This document shows positions 18,788 through 28,132 of a stretch of DNA of 64,000 bases, piece by piece. The stretch is from Acidicapsa ligni (GTDB lineage Bacteria > Acidobacteriota > Terriglobia > Terriglobales > Acidobacteriaceae): positions 930,001 to 994,000 of the forward strand of contig NZ_JAGSYG010000001.1 in NCBI RefSeq assembly GCF_025685655.1. The letters are read 5' to 3'. The translations under genes were made by a program, and so were the position numbers. The notes beneath the pieces are model-generated. The model saw only the letters and a list, made by a program, of their open reading frames with translations. It ran no database searches and was not told where the DNA came from. The first letter of the stretch is position 1. Each line of letters opens with the position of its first letter.

Positions 18788-19588
18788 CTACTGCGCTACC
18801 ACCGGCGTTCCCGCTCGCACCACCGCCGGCAACACCACCTCCGGCGACCAGACATACACCGCCAGCCGTCGCGAATAGTGCAGCAGCGGCCTGGTTCGAG
18901 GCAGCTCCAGGCCCAGCGCGGAGGCCAGATCGTTCTCCTCGATCACCGCTTCAGCCTCTTCAAGTGGCCACGGAAGATGATGAATCTGCGCCCGCAACAG
19001 CCGCCCCAGCGCATCCCGCGTAAACAGGCAATACCGTTCCGTCAGAAAATACTCAATCGTCCCCGGACGGCTCTGCACCAATCTTCGCGTCGGACCCAGC
19101 CCTCGGTATCGCGCCATAAACCGCACAGGTTTAGCGCTCAGCAACCGTTTGCTATAAAACGAAAACTCCTGCTCGCCGCGCGGTTCAATCTTCATCTGCG
19201 CCCAGTAGTAGGGCAGATGAAAAATCCCCCTGGCCATCATCACCGCCAGCAGATTGCCTGCCTCAAGCGAAAAGAAATACACCCCCGGCATCCCCGTCTG
19301 CGTATCCCGAACGTAGGTTCTCAAATTCAGCTCAGGAGTCTGTCTCGCCCCCGGTATCGGCGGCAATCCCCACACCTGGATCTTGTCCATCCAGAACGGA
19401 ACTACCCCGATCCACGCCGATCCCTGAAATACGTCCGCCTCAAGCCCATCCGGCAACAGGCTCTCAATCTCCGCCGCCCGCATAGGCCAGTGCGCAAAGA
19501 GCAGATCGTTCCACCGCTGTGCCATTACATGTCGCGCTGTAGGCAGCGGCCACGGTCGGTGCGAAATAGTATTGAGATCTTCACTCAT
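18788..19588 (-). CDS. DUF2071 (YqjF-like) protein
   Basis: A protein of about 266 residues of the DUF2071/YqjF group, whose biochemical role is unknown. Conserved stretches are RPWPLPTARHVMAQRWNDLL near the start, AWIGVVPFWM, ELNLRTYVRD and GVYFFSLEAGN. There is no signal peptide or membrane helix. The frame extends to 19717; starts at 19618 and 19588 are both possible and neither has a clear ribosome binding site, so the shorter form beginning just before the domain is given. Confidence 0.75.
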   Translation of the reverse strand: MSEDLNTISHRPWPLPTARHVMAQRWNDLLFAHWPMRAAEIESLLPDGLEADVFQGSAWIGVVPFWMDKIQVWGLPPIPGARQTPELNLRTYVRDTQTGMPGVYFFSLEAGNLLAVMMARGIFHLPYYWAQMKIEPRGEQEFSFYSKRLLSAKPVRFMARYRGLGPTRRLVQSRPGTIEYFLTERYCLFTRDALGRLLRAQIHHLPWPLEEAEAVIEENDLASALGLELPRTRPLLHYSRRLAVYVWSPEVVLPAVVRAGTPVVAQ

Positions 19589-19773
19589 CGGCAGGCATTC
19601 GCTTGCTGTACGGTTCATCCCGCCGTCTGCCCAGAACCCGAACTCCCGGTCCCGGCGACTTTTCCGGCGTCGCTCACTAGCAATGCTAGTCGAAGTACGC
19701 CGGATGCAACACACCATGCGAACCCAAAGTAGATTACAGGCTCGTCAATCTCTATGTTCGCCAGACCAAATCC

Positions 19774-20055
19774 CTATGTTTGCCAGACGTAAAGATAATC
19801 GCTGTCGCTCGAAGTCGCGACATTCAGCCCTCGCTCGCGCGTTGCCCGGTTGAGCGCAGAGCGGATGTTTTCCTTCGTGTCCGGCAGTTCGGCCAAAGGA
19901 ATCTTGAGCGCGCTTCCCTTATCCAGTTGCGCGATGTTGTTCAGCAACTCGGTCACGATTTCCTTATGCTTACCGTTGCGCCCAGTGGGAATATCCACCT
20001 GCAGTACGGACTCGAACTTCATTCCTGGACGATTATGGTCTTTGTCGATAGCCAT
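19774..20055 (-). CDS. Small hypothetical protein (93 aa)
   Basis: I do not recognise this gene. It encodes 93 mostly soluble residues with no signal peptide. A KHKEIVTELLNNIAQLD segment is probably helical, and ENIRSALNRATRERGLNV ends near a short beta-like tail (DYLYVWQT). GGGGAGAG lies 6-7 bases before the ATG, and codon use matches its neighbours, so it looks genuine. It is divergent from the receiver-domain gene across 186 bases. Confidence 0.7.
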   Translation of the reverse strand: MAIDKDHNRPGMKFESVLQVDIPTGRNGKHKEIVTELLNNIAQLDKGSALKIPLAELPDTKENIRSALNRATRERGLNVATSSDSDYLYVWQT

Positions 20056-20241
20056 AACAATCTCTCCCCTGAACTAATCGTATTCTTAATCTAAACTGAC
20101 GCTACGCTAACCTAACACGAATCTACACTCACCATCAAGAGGACCTCCCGCCACACTCTTGATAACCTGCAAATTGCACATCCAAAAAGAGTTATCCCGT
20201 ATTTATCAGAAGCTGCTAAGGTGCATGAGAGGTTGTTTTTT

Positions 20242-20757
20242 ATGCTGATTTCAACCCGTTTTAAGACCATCCCTTTAGCCCAGGTTCCAAGAACGGATCT
20301 GGTCTACCTATTCTCGAAATCGAGCCCCTTGCTTCTCGTAGTGCATGACGAGTGCACCGTTGCCGACACCCGGGCAGCCATCCTGGAAGGCTGGGGATTC
20401 AATGTCATAAAAGCCTATGACTGGGACACTGCCATCGATCTCGCACTATCCACGTCGCCCGATCTGCTCATCAGCGATGGAATCCTGACCGGTATTGACG
20501 GCGTCGAACTCGGCAAGGCAATTCGAGAGATAGCACCCCGCTGCAAAGTGCTGTTGTTCTCCGCAGAATTTTCAAGTATCGATGCGCTCTCCACCTGGGC
20601 TCTGGCATCGGCTGCTCAGGCATCACCCGCTTCGCTGCCACCGAACGCCGAACCATCCAGCCACACCTCATGGCTGTTGAAGCCCGTAGCCCCATCTCTC
20701 CTGTTTGCTCATCTGGAAAAACTCGGTCTGCACCCCGGACCCACCCGAGCCGCATAA
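20242..20757 (+). CDS. Orphan response-regulator receiver-domain protein
   Basis: About 171 residues containing one CheY-like receiver domain and no output domain. LLLVVHDECTVADT gives the acidic pocket, DLLISDGILTGIDG the likely phospho-acceptor Asp, and SWLLKPV the conserved Lys. The usual DD pair at the end of beta-1 is changed to HDE. An Ala/Ser/Pro-rich insert precedes the Lys. GAGAGG nine bases upstream supports the ATG at 20242 over the GTG at 20221. No histidine kinase is adjacent. It could feed a phosphorelay or act as an allosteric partner. Confidence 0.75.
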   Translation: MLISTRFKTIPLAQVPRTDLVYLFSKSSPLLLVVHDECTVADTRAAILEGWGFNVIKAYDWDTAIDLALSTSPDLLISDGILTGIDGVELGKAIREIAPRCKVLLFSAEFSSIDALSTWALASAAQASPASLPPNAEPSSHTSWLLKPVAPSLLFAHLEKLGLHPGPTRAA

Positions 20758-20833
20758 TCCGATCCGAATGGAAGTAGCAGCAGAACTTCCCCGGCCTGAC
20801 GCTCTCATGCCGTATCCTGAACCCCAGAGAGCC

Positions 20834-22435
20834 ATGTCCACGACTATCCCCACCACACGCCCCGCATCCGATCCAGCCTCCAGCCACGCCCACAATCAGA
20901 CTGAGGTCTTCGCCGTACATGGCGCCGACCCGGAAGTCCTCGCCTACGCGATGGCCAAATACTCGCGCTCCTCGCTCTCCATGCGCCAGTCGCTCAAGGA
21001 AATCAGCTCTCAGCGCGCCGAGCAGTTCCTCAACACCTTTTACTTCCAGTACGGGCATCGCTCCATCGCCGACCTAGCCCATGTCGCCTTTGCCATTGAG
21101 CGCCTGTCGCTCCTCGCCGCGATTGTCCTCGTCGACGAACAGCGCTGGGACGGCCAGGAGCGCTCAACCCGCTACCAGAACTTCCTCAAGTCCGGCTGGT
21201 ATCTGCCCAGCTTCGCCGAGTCCTCCGAAGCACAGCAGCTCTATGTCAAAACAGTAGAAGACCTCTTCACCGCCTACGAACGCACCTCCTCCGCCGTCTT
21301 CGAAGCGCTGAAAAAGAAAGTATCGTGCCCTCCTGAGATGAAGCAGGACGCCTACGAGCGCACCCTCAAGGCCCGAGCCTTCGACGTCGCTCGCTACCTG
21401 CTTCCACTCGCGACCAACACCTCGTTAGGCCAGATCGTCAACGCCCGCACCCTGGAGACACAGGTATCGCGCCTGCTCACCCATCCCGCCGCGGAGATTC
21501 GCGACCTTGGCGAAAAACTCAAGCAAGCCGCCATCGGTCCCGCCTGGAATCTGCACGCCGAAGAGCTCGCGAACATCCAGTCCAAAATTGCCGAAGCGAA
21601 TCCTGAATTAGCCGCTGAATCCGCGCCCATTCTGACCAGGGAAGTTCACGTTGCGCCCACGCTGGTAAAGTACGCCACTCCCAACGAATACGAGATCAAA
21701 ACCCGCGCCCAGCTAACACACGCCGCGCAGGAATTGTTATCCGGCATTCCAATCGACGCGGCTCCGCTAGTCGATCTCGTCGAACGCACCGAATCTCTCG
21801 AAGTCGAGTTAGCTGCAACACTCATCTACTCCGCGAGCCATCATCCCTATCGGCAGATTCGCGACCTGGTAGCCAGTCTTCCCGAAGCCCGTATCAGCGA
21901 ACTCATCGAACTGGGCCTGCAGGATCGCGGACGTCATGATGAAGCCCTGCGCGCCTTCCATGCCGGGCAGGGACTTCGCTTCGACATCCTGATGGATATC
22001 GGTGGCTTTCGCGACATGCACCGTCATCGCCGCTGCACGCAGATCATCCAGGAGTTCACGCATCTCCACGGCTACGACACCCCTGAAACCGGCGACGCCG
22101 CAGGCCTGTCCGAGGCTGGCATCCTCGCCGACTACCAATCCACCATTGCCGCAGCCTTCGCCGCCAGCAGTCGTATCGCCGCCAGCAACGCGCCAGAGGC
22201 CGCGCAAACCGCTCTCTACCTGCTGCCGCTCGCTACCAGGATTCGTTCCCTGTTCAAGATGGACTTCGCCGAAGCCCAATACATCTCTGAACTGCGCAGC
22301 GGTCCGGCAGGGCATTTCAGCTATCGCAAAGTTGCCTGGGAAATGTATCTCGCCGTTCAGCGCCAACACCCGGCTCTGGCAAAATACTTTCGAGTAACCG
22401 ACTTCACTCAGCCCATCGACATCTTAAAACGATAA
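20834..22435 (+). CDS. Duplicated ThyX-like (flavin-dependent thymidylate synthase) protein
   Basis: About 533 residues with two ThyX-like halves. The N-terminal half (about 35-260) contains SLSMRQSL, QYGHRSIADLAHV and QRWDGQERSTRY; the end of that last stretch matches the SxRY part of the ThyX signature, but the RHR part is not there. The C-terminal half (about 340-520) carries RHRR at about 397-400 and SELRSGPAGHFSYRKVAWEM, without the full Ser-x-Arg-Tyr part. One canonical ThyX site may thus be assembled from both repeats. The family makes dTMP from dUMP with FAD and methylene-tetrahydrofolate. Activity is uncertain. The start is taken at 20834; the upstream frame overlaps the receiver gene. 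Confidence 0.75.
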   Translation: MSTTIPTTRPASDPASSHAHNQTEVFAVHGADPEVLAYAMAKYSRSSLSMRQSLKEISSQRAEQFLNTFYFQYGHRSIADLAHVAFAIERLSLLAAIVLVDEQRWDGQERSTRYQNFLKSGWYLPSFAESSEAQQLYVKTVEDLFTAYERTSSAVFEALKKKVSCPPEMKQDAYERTLKARAFDVARYLLPLATNTSLGQIVNARTLETQVSRLLTHPAAEIRDLGEKLKQAAIGPAWNLHAEELANIQSKIAEANPELAAESAPILTREVHVAPTLVKYATPNEYEIKTRAQLTHAAQELLSGIPIDAAPLVDLVERTESLEVELAATLIYSASHHPYRQIRDLVASLPEARISELIELGLQDRGRHDEALRAFHAGQGLRFDILMDIGGFRDMHRHRRCTQIIQEFTHLHGYDTPETGDAAGLSEAGILADYQSTIAAAFAASSRIAASNAPEAAQTALYLLPLATRIRSLFKMDFAEAQYISELRSGPAGHFSYRKVAWEMYLAVQRQHPALAKYFRVTDFTQPIDILKR

Positions 22436-22466
22436 CTTGCTAACTATCTCTGAGTAACACTAAAAA

Positions 22467-22496
22467 ATGGTGGTATCTCAATCGAGATACCACCAT
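22467..22496. terminator. Convergent-gene hairpin
   Basis: A perfect 13-bp stem ATGGTGGTATCTC/GAGATACCACCAT with loop AATC, between the ThyX-like gene and the Crp/Fnr gene. It is preceded by an A-run, which would favour termination of leftward transcription. Confidence 0.8.
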
Positions 22497-22535
22497 AACT
22501 AATTCAATTACATCTAGGGAACAATCTGTGCGAAG

Positions 22536-23195
22536 TTACTGGAGAGGAACGAGTGAAAGCAATGAGCTATTCACGTGGATCCGATTCAATCCGCTGTACT
22601 CAATGAATCCCATTTTGCGGAATCGGTTCATGAAAAAGCTCACACGTGAGCGGGTCGTTCCCACCATGTCCGCGAGTGTCTCCTGGCTGATCTTCGGCAG
22701 CGCGGCAAGCGACTCGCCATCCTTGCCCGTCTGCGATAGCAGCAGCAGCGTGCGCGCCAGCCGCTTCTCGCTTGAATTAAAGAGCTGATCCACGAGATCG
22801 GCCTGCATGCGCGTATTGCGTGAGATCAGATAGCGCGTAAAGAGCCGCGACATCGCAGGTTCTTCCAGCAGCACACGAATCATCTCCTGCCTGCGAATTC
22901 GCAGCAAGGTGCAATCCGTCAGCGCTTTTGAGGATGAGGTGCGCATCGGTTGCTCAGATGTGATGCACTCTTCACCGAGAAAATGGCCAGCTCCGAGAAT
23001 GGCAATTGTCGCCTCTTTGCCAGTAGGAGAAACCACGCTGAGCCTGACTTTGCCCTTCTGCAGATAGTAGACAGTGTCGCCTGTCTCGCCCTGGCAAAAG
23101 ATTGCTTCGTTCTTCTTGGTTTGGAGGATAGTCTTTCCGAATCCACCTCTGGCAAGATATTCCTGCGCATCGAATACATCATTGGTAACAGCCAT
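22536..23195 (-). CDS. Crp/Fnr-family transcriptional regulator
   Basis: A 219-residue regulator with an N-terminal cyclic-nucleotide-binding-type jelly roll (about 25-140: IFCQGETGDTVYYLQKGKVRL, in two parts, and GAGHFLGEECI) and a C-terminal winged helix (ISQETLADMVGTTRSRVSFF, about 170-189). No N-terminal Cys cluster for an iron-sulfur centre is seen, so it is not Fnr itself. The ligand is unknown. The ATG at 23195 has AAAGG 8 bases upstream; the upstream frame (72 codons) is non-coding in character. A palindromic element at 23270-23291 may be its own operator. Confidence 0.87.
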   Translation of the reverse strand: MAVTNDVFDAQEYLARGGFGKTILQTKKNEAIFCQGETGDTVYYLQKGKVRLSVVSPTGKEATIAILGAGHFLGEECITSEQPMRTSSSKALTDCTLLRIRRQEMIRVLLEEPAMSRLFTRYLISRNTRMQADLVDQLFNSSEKRLARTLLLLSQTGKDGESLAALPKISQETLADMVGTTRSRVSFFMNRFRKMGFIEYSGLNRIHVNSSLLSLVPLQ

Positions 23196-23269
23196 TGGGT
23201 CAACCTTTCTCGGGAAATCACAAAGTTTGTATGTCGAGCAGTAACCACGATCAATGCAAGAAATAGACT

Positions 23270-23291
23270 GATCAATTGATCTACTGATCAA
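23270..23291. promoter_or_regulatory. Palindromic element, candidate Crp/Fnr-type operator
   Basis: GATCAATTGATC (23270-23281) is a perfect 12-bp palindrome and overlaps TTGAT-N6-ATCAA (23276-23291). It lies 75-96 bases upstream of the regulator start. The half-sites match Crp/Fnr recognition, but the spacing differs from the usual TTGAT-N4-ATCAA. The rest of 23292-23697 shows no gene or further element. Confidence 0.4.
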
Positions 23292-23697
23292 CTCGATATG
23301 CGAGATAAGACGGCAGTAATTACTCCCGGGTTGTACGATATTGCACTCAGTACCTGAAATAAATCGGACGGGTAGGTCAAGATCAATAAAATGTGTAACA
23401 TGCGACGTCATAAGCGCAGCATAAAGCGGCCATCAAAGGGCCTCAGTGAAGCTACTGTGTATAACTCTGAACTGTAATCGGGAGATAACAGATATAGGAT
23501 GTCAACACACTCCCTGCGGGTTGTATCGATTTGCAATCAGAGCCAAAATCAGAGACCGCCCGTCTCCTGATTCGGCTGCTAAGCATATTCGTTTCAAACG
23601 CCAACCCCAATTTCTTTCGTCTCCCCCGAACTGTTACGCTCGGAGATGCCTCCACGCACCTTGCTGGTGGATGCGATAATCTCAGCAGAGAGAATCC

Positions 23698-23994
23698 ATG
23701 TTCGTCATACTGTGGCAATTCGACATCGCGGAAGATAAAGTCCCGGCTTTTGAGGCAGCATACGGAGTCGCAGGCACTTGGGCGACGCTCTTCGGTCTTT
23801 CCCCGGAATACCTGGGCACCGAACTGCTCAAAGACGCCTACGTTCCCGGCCGTTACGCCACCATCGATCGCTGGCAAAGCGAAGACGCCTACCGCGCCTT
23901 CCGCAAACAGCATGATGCGGACTACGAAGCCCAGGATCGCGCCTGCGACTCACTCACCGACACAGAGACGCGCATCGGCGCCTTCTTCGCGTAA
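23698..23994 (+). CDS. ABM-type small monooxygenase-like protein
   Basis: A 98-residue protein resembling the dimeric alpha/beta-barrel antibiotic-biosynthesis-monooxygenase fold: an N-terminal strand MFVILWQFDI, a helix, then GRYATIDRWQSEDAYRAFRK, a typical ABM strand-helix unit. The substrate is unknown; many members are haem-degrading or quinol oxygenases, or have no known activity. AGAGAG lies before the ATG. A longer frame on the same strand covers this gene but is the extended reading frame of the downstream aminotransferase. The aminotransferase starts 82 bases further on, so cotranscription is possible. Confidence 0.7.
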   Translation: MFVILWQFDIAEDKVPAFEAAYGVAGTWATLFGLSPEYLGTELLKDAYVPGRYATIDRWQSEDAYRAFRKQHDADYEAQDRACDSLTDTETRIGAFFA

Positions 23995-24076
23995 TTCTCT
24001 ACAGCACGTCACTCTCACAACACGATGCTCATGTACTCTGAAAAGCATCGAGATTCCGTTCTATTGTGAGGGTGTC

Positions 24077-25519
24077 ATGGCTATGAGCACCGACCTTTTC
24101 CACGCCGAAACTCCCGTTTCAGATCTGCCATCGATGGATCGCGCATCCGTCCTCCATCCTTCGACCAGCATCGCGGATTTCGCAACCGGCAAAGTCCCCA
24201 CCACCATCATCGACACCGCTAGCGGCATTCGCATTCGCGATACGCACGGCAAGGAACTGATCGACGCATTCGCAGGCCTCTACTGCGTCAACATCGGCTA
24301 CGGACGCACCGAAGTGGCCGACGCCATCGCGCGTCAGGCCCATCAAATGGCGTATTACCACGCCTACGCAGGCCACTCCACCGAAGAGCTCATTCGCCTC
24401 TCCGATCGCCTCATCAGGATGGCCCCGGCTTCCTCCAATGGCGGCAAGATGAGCAGGGTTTTCTACGGCACCTCTGGCTCGGATGCCAATGAAACCAACG
24501 CCAAACTCGTCTGGTACTACCACAATCTCATCGGCAGGCCAAAGAAGAAACGCATCATCGCCCGCGAACGCGCGTATCACGGCAACACCGTGATGGCAGG
24601 CTCCATGACCGGCCTGAACTTCTATCACCACTTCATGGATTTACCTGTCTCCGCAATCCTCCGCACCCGAGCGCCGCACTACTACTTCGGCGCTGAACCC
24701 GGCGAAACAGAAGAGCAATTCTCCAGCCGCCGAGCCTCCGAACTTGAAGCCATGATCCTCCGCGAAGACCCCGAAACCATCGGAGCCTTTATCGGCGAAC
24801 CGGTTCTCGGCACCGGCGGCCTCGTCCCGCCACCCGCAGGCTACTGGGCGGCTATTCAGGCCGTATTGAAGAAGTACGAAATCCTGCTCATCGCCGACGA
24901 AGTCATCACCGGCTTCGGCCGCACCGGTCGCATGTTTGGATCGCAGCTATACGACATCCAGCCCGACCTCATCACCATCGCCAAAGGCCTCACCTCGGCC
25001 TACGCGCCTCTCAGCGGAGTCATCCTCGGCGAGCGTGTCTACAATGCCCTGGAAGCAGGTTCAGCCGAGGCCGGAGTCTTCTCCCACGGCTACACCTACA
25101 CCGGCCATCCCATCTCCGTGGCAGCAGCCAACGCCAACCTCGATATCCTCGAACGCGAAAACCTGACCCAGAACGCAGCCGAAGTAGGCGACTACATGCT
25201 ATCCGCGCTGCACAACGCCTTCGACGGCCTGCCCATCACCGGCGAAGTACGCGGCGTAGGCCTCATGCTGGCAGTAGAATTCGTGGCCGATCCCGCAACA
25301 AAGCAGCGCCTCAATCCAGAACACAAAGTCGCCTACCGCATCTCCACATTGGCCCGCGAAAACGGCCTCATTACGCGAGCCATGCCCCAAAGCGAAGCGC
25401 TGGGTTTCGCGCCGCCATTAGTGCTGACCCGAGCCGAAGCCGACCAGATCGTAGACATCGCCGCAGCCTCCACCCGGCAGGTCATCGAAGAGCTGACGAA
25501 TGAAGGCAAGCTGGCCTGA
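24077..25519 (+). CDS. Class III (omega) aminotransferase
   Basis: A 480-residue PLP enzyme of aminotransferase class III, the group of beta-alanine:pyruvate, putrescine and omega-amino-acid transaminases. Visible motifs are GLYCVNIGYGRTEVADA, VFYGTSGSDANETNAKL (PLP phosphate region), ERAYHGNTV, DEVITGFGRTG (Asp contacts the PLP ring) and ITIAKGLTSAYAPLSG with the Schiff-base Lys. The amino donor cannot be fixed; a pyruvate-dependent omega-transaminase is most likely. GAGGG precedes the ATG at 24077. The frame is open to 23531 but that part overlaps the ABM gene and is not conserved in character. Confidence 0.9.
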   Translation: MAMSTDLFHAETPVSDLPSMDRASVLHPSTSIADFATGKVPTTIIDTASGIRIRDTHGKELIDAFAGLYCVNIGYGRTEVADAIARQAHQMAYYHAYAGHSTEELIRLSDRLIRMAPASSNGGKMSRVFYGTSGSDANETNAKLVWYYHNLIGRPKKKRIIARERAYHGNTVMAGSMTGLNFYHHFMDLPVSAILRTRAPHYYFGAEPGETEEQFSSRRASELEAMILREDPETIGAFIGEPVLGTGGLVPPPAGYWAAIQAVLKKYEILLIADEVITGFGRTGRMFGSQLYDIQPDLITIAKGLTSAYAPLSGVILGERVYNALEAGSAEAGVFSHGYTYTGHPISVAAANANLDILERENLTQNAAEVGDYMLSALHNAFDGLPITGEVRGVGLMLAVEFVADPATKQRLNPEHKVAYRISTLARENGLITRAMPQSEALGFAPPLVLTRAEADQIVDIAAASTRQVIEELTNEGKLA

Positions 25520-25559
25520 TAAAAACGCTTCATGAAATGAACCTTATCAAGCCTCGTTA

Positions 25560-27254
25560 TCAGGGCTCGTTGTAGTACCCGGCGTTGGTCAGAACAGTCA
25601 TGCCCGGACGATTCACCGTAATCTTGATGCTGCGGAACTCGTCCTTGTGCTCCGGCGCGGGTGCCTCGAAATGAATTGTGTAATAAGGCGCATCGGCATC
25701 CTTCAGGCAATCTGCAATTTCCGGCCCCAGATACTGAGGGCTGTAATTGAAAACACGTCCGCCACTTTGCGCCGCAAGCACCTGCAATGCAAGATTGCCA
25801 AACTCCGCGCGGCTTGAGGACACAGCCGGCTTCAGATAGTCCTTGTACCGGTTCCACTGCAGAGAGTTCCCGCCGGTAATGCGATTCGGATCCATGCTGT
25901 AGAGGCTAATGCGAGCCAGGCGCAGGTCCGTCGACATGGTGACAACCTCGTTGAAGAGCGTCTGTAGCTGCAGCGTCGAAGGCGTACTGTTCGACCATGG
26001 AAGCAGCGGCCAGCCAGGGCTGAGCCACAGCAGCATTTTGCGTCCCGGCTGTCGGAGCTCCTGCCCTGCAATTGTGGTGAGGGCAGTCAGCGAGAACTGG
26101 ATACGATCGACATCGCCATAGAAGCCCTGCGAGCGGAGAAATGGGTGAAGCGTCGCGTCGGCATTCTCCACTGCCGTTGCCAAAGCATTTCCATTGCGCG
26201 TCACCCCACTGATGGTCTGAACTCCGTTGCCATTCAGCAGCAGGATAGAGATCTGCCGATCCAGCTTGCCATTGTTCGAGCGCAGATACTTCACAAGCTC
26301 CTGGCGAACATACGAGACCTCTGTCAGAGAAGTATTGACCGTGTCGATCAGAATGATTGTCTGGACGGTCGGATCGAAATCGCGGCTGGGCATCGGCGTA
26401 GCCGGTGCCAGGGACGAAATCTTTCGCGGCTGATTCTCATCCAGCAGGGTGAAATCATTCGCCGTCAACCCGGCTACAGGCTTGCCGTTCTGATCGATCA
26501 CCCGTACATCGACGCCAATGCTGTGCTTCATCTGGGCATTCGCTGCCTGCTGCCCTTGAATGGTAGCGAGAATCTTGCGAGCGCGAGCCTGCAGTGCAGG
26601 ATTGGCGGATGAATTACTCGCATCCACAAGCATCTGTTTCGCACGTGTGGAGTTGCTCTCCGCCAGCAGGAAAAGCGCCCGCTCCTTGAATTGCTCCGGC
26701 TGATCGCTGTTCAGTACCGATTGAATCTCGGCCAGCGCCTGCGCCTGATCCTTATCCATCAGCGCATCGATCGCATGCAGTTTCGAGTTTTCGTCCTGCG
26801 CATCGCCCGTCTGAACCGGCTGATCCTTTCCGCTCTGGATCTCCATCTGCAGTGCATTGCATTCCTTTATCCATTGGCTGCCTGGATAGCCCTGCCGCAG
26901 ATCGGCGCAGGTCTTCAATGCGCTCTCGGCGTGGCCCTGCTTATTCTGCGCGTATGCCTTCCAGTAGAGCGCTCCCTCACTATGCTCGCCATGCTGCTCG
27001 GCAATCTTGCCAAAGATCGATTCCGCGTCTGCCCACCGGCTCTCATGAATGGCCCGTGTACCCTCCGAATACGGGCTGTCCTCCCTGGTATCCGCAGAGA
27101 GCAGGCTGCTGTCCGTGCTCGCCTCCAAAGGCAAAAGCGCCTGCGGAGCAACCTGTGCCGCAAAGGATGGAACAGCCACGCCCAGCCTCACAACGAGAAC
27201 GACCCCGGCCAGTGTTATGAAGAGATGCGAAGTCTTGAGAAAGTTGCTTTTCAT
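25560..27254 (-). CDS. VWFA-related secreted protein with TPR-like N-terminus
   Basis: A 564-residue exported protein of the acidobacterial VWFA-related group. It has an N-terminal signal or anchor (LFITLAGVVLVVRLGVAV), a TPR-like helical region (about 60-230), then a short strand segment VDVRVIDQNGKPVAGLTANDF and a VWFA domain from about 290 (TIILIDTVNTSLTEV). The metal-ion site DxSxS is changed to DTVNTS. It is the last gene of an ECF sigma/anti-sigma operon, with its ATG overlapping the anti-sigma stop by four bases (ATGA), so translation is coupled. A role as envelope sensor or effector of that sigma system is inference. Confidence 0.78.
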   Translation of the reverse strand: MKSNFLKTSHLFITLAGVVLVVRLGVAVPSFAAQVAPQALLPLEASTDSSLLSADTREDSPYSEGTRAIHESRWADAESIFGKIAEQHGEHSEGALYWKAYAQNKQGHAESALKTCADLRQGYPGSQWIKECNALQMEIQSGKDQPVQTGDAQDENSKLHAIDALMDKDQAQALAEIQSVLNSDQPEQFKERALFLLAESNSTRAKQMLVDASNSSANPALQARARKILATIQGQQAANAQMKHSIGVDVRVIDQNGKPVAGLTANDFTLLDENQPRKISSLAPATPMPSRDFDPTVQTIILIDTVNTSLTEVSYVRQELVKYLRSNNGKLDRQISILLLNGNGVQTISGVTRNGNALATAVENADATLHPFLRSQGFYGDVDRIQFSLTALTTIAGQELRQPGRKMLLWLSPGWPLLPWSNSTPSTLQLQTLFNEVVTMSTDLRLARISLYSMDPNRITGGNSLQWNRYKDYLKPAVSSSRAEFGNLALQVLAAQSGGRVFNYSPQYLGPEIADCLKDADAPYYTIHFEAPAPEHKDEFRSIKITVNRPGMTVLTNAGYYNEP

Positions 27255-28132
27255 GCAGTTCCACCTTGTCTGGAGATAGGTTTGGAGATAGGTCTGGAGA
27301 TAGCCACGCCATTCTGTCTGCTGTTCCGCACACGCGAACGCAGAACCCTGACTTCAAACAACAGCCCACTCGTATTCATTTCCTTCTGTAAACGTGCAAT
27401 TGCCGCCTGAGACAATCCATCTGGATTCGCGGCAACCTGCGCCAGCACTCGATCCAAATCATCGAGCGTGATTGCAACCGCCGGACTGGCGGTTGAATAG
27501 TTTGGAATAGTCCCAGTCGATGCAGTCGAAGTACTGCTACCCGCCGCACGCAGCCGGTAGCTCTCGTTCTCCGCAAGCAACTGCCGGGCAGTTGTTTGCA
27601 GCGCCGGATCGACCGCTGCCTCCTCAGGATGATTGAGTTCCACCAGCAACCGCTCCGAGCGGTCGAGATGGTCGCTCAGCACTAGCAGAATCACGCGCTG
27701 CGTAGCCTGTTGATTCGTCGAAGCCCCATTGTCTTTCGCTATTGCCGGGGCACGCTTCTGTTCCCAAAGCCGCCCCGAATAAAAAGCCGCAGCCACAAGA
27801 ATTGCCGCCGCAACAGCCAAAGCCAGGCTCGCCGTCAGCCCCATTTTCCAGCCGGAAGGCGAAAACAAGCGCCGCCATCCATGCCGTTGCTGCCCCTCAT
27901 GCGGAACCAGCAAAGGCTGCAGAGACCGCCATACAGCGTCGCCATATTCAGCCCCGCGATCCGGTATTGTCATCGCATCTAATTCCAATGCGAGCCGTGC
28001 AATATCCACCATGAGCGCCGCATAGGCATCGGCGCATTCAGGACAAGTCTGAATATGTCCCTTGCACTCGCTCAGCCGCGCGCTTTCGCCGTAATGGTAT
28101 TGAATGAGTTCGGTTTCACTAAGATGATTCAT
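27251..28132 (-). CDS. Anti-sigma factor with zinc-finger domain
   Basis: A 293-residue membrane anti-sigma factor. The cytoplasmic N-terminus has a zf-HC2/ZAS motif (His and two Cys in HIQTCPECADAY, about 26-37), one transmembrane helix (GLTASLALAVAAAILVAAAF, about 107-126) and a periplasmic C-terminal part that ends in a basic tail. It should bind and hold the ECF sigma factor encoded just upstream. Its start overlaps the sigma gene's end by 14 bases, and AGGGG lies 7 bases before the ATG. The longer frame upstream belongs to the sigma gene's shadow. Confidence 0.85.
   Translation of the reverse strand: MNHLSETELIQYHYGESARLSECKGHIQTCPECADAYAALMVDIARLALELDAMTIPDRGAEYGDAVWRSLQPLLVPHEGQQRHGWRRLFSPSGWKMGLTASLALAVAAAILVAAAFYSGRLWEQKRAPAIAKDNGASTNQQATQRVILLVLSDHLDRSERLLVELNHPEEAAVDPALQTTARQLLAENESYRLRAAGSSTSTASTGTIPNYSTASPAVAITLDDLDRVLAQVAANPDGLSQAAIARLQKEMNTSGLLFEVRVLRSRVRNSRQNGVAISRPISKPISRQGGTA

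Noticed and set aside
23531..24076. Long N-terminal extension of the class III aminotransferase
   Set aside because: It overlaps a separate ABM-like gene in another frame, and the ATG at 24077 has its own GAGGG and begins the family-typical sequence.
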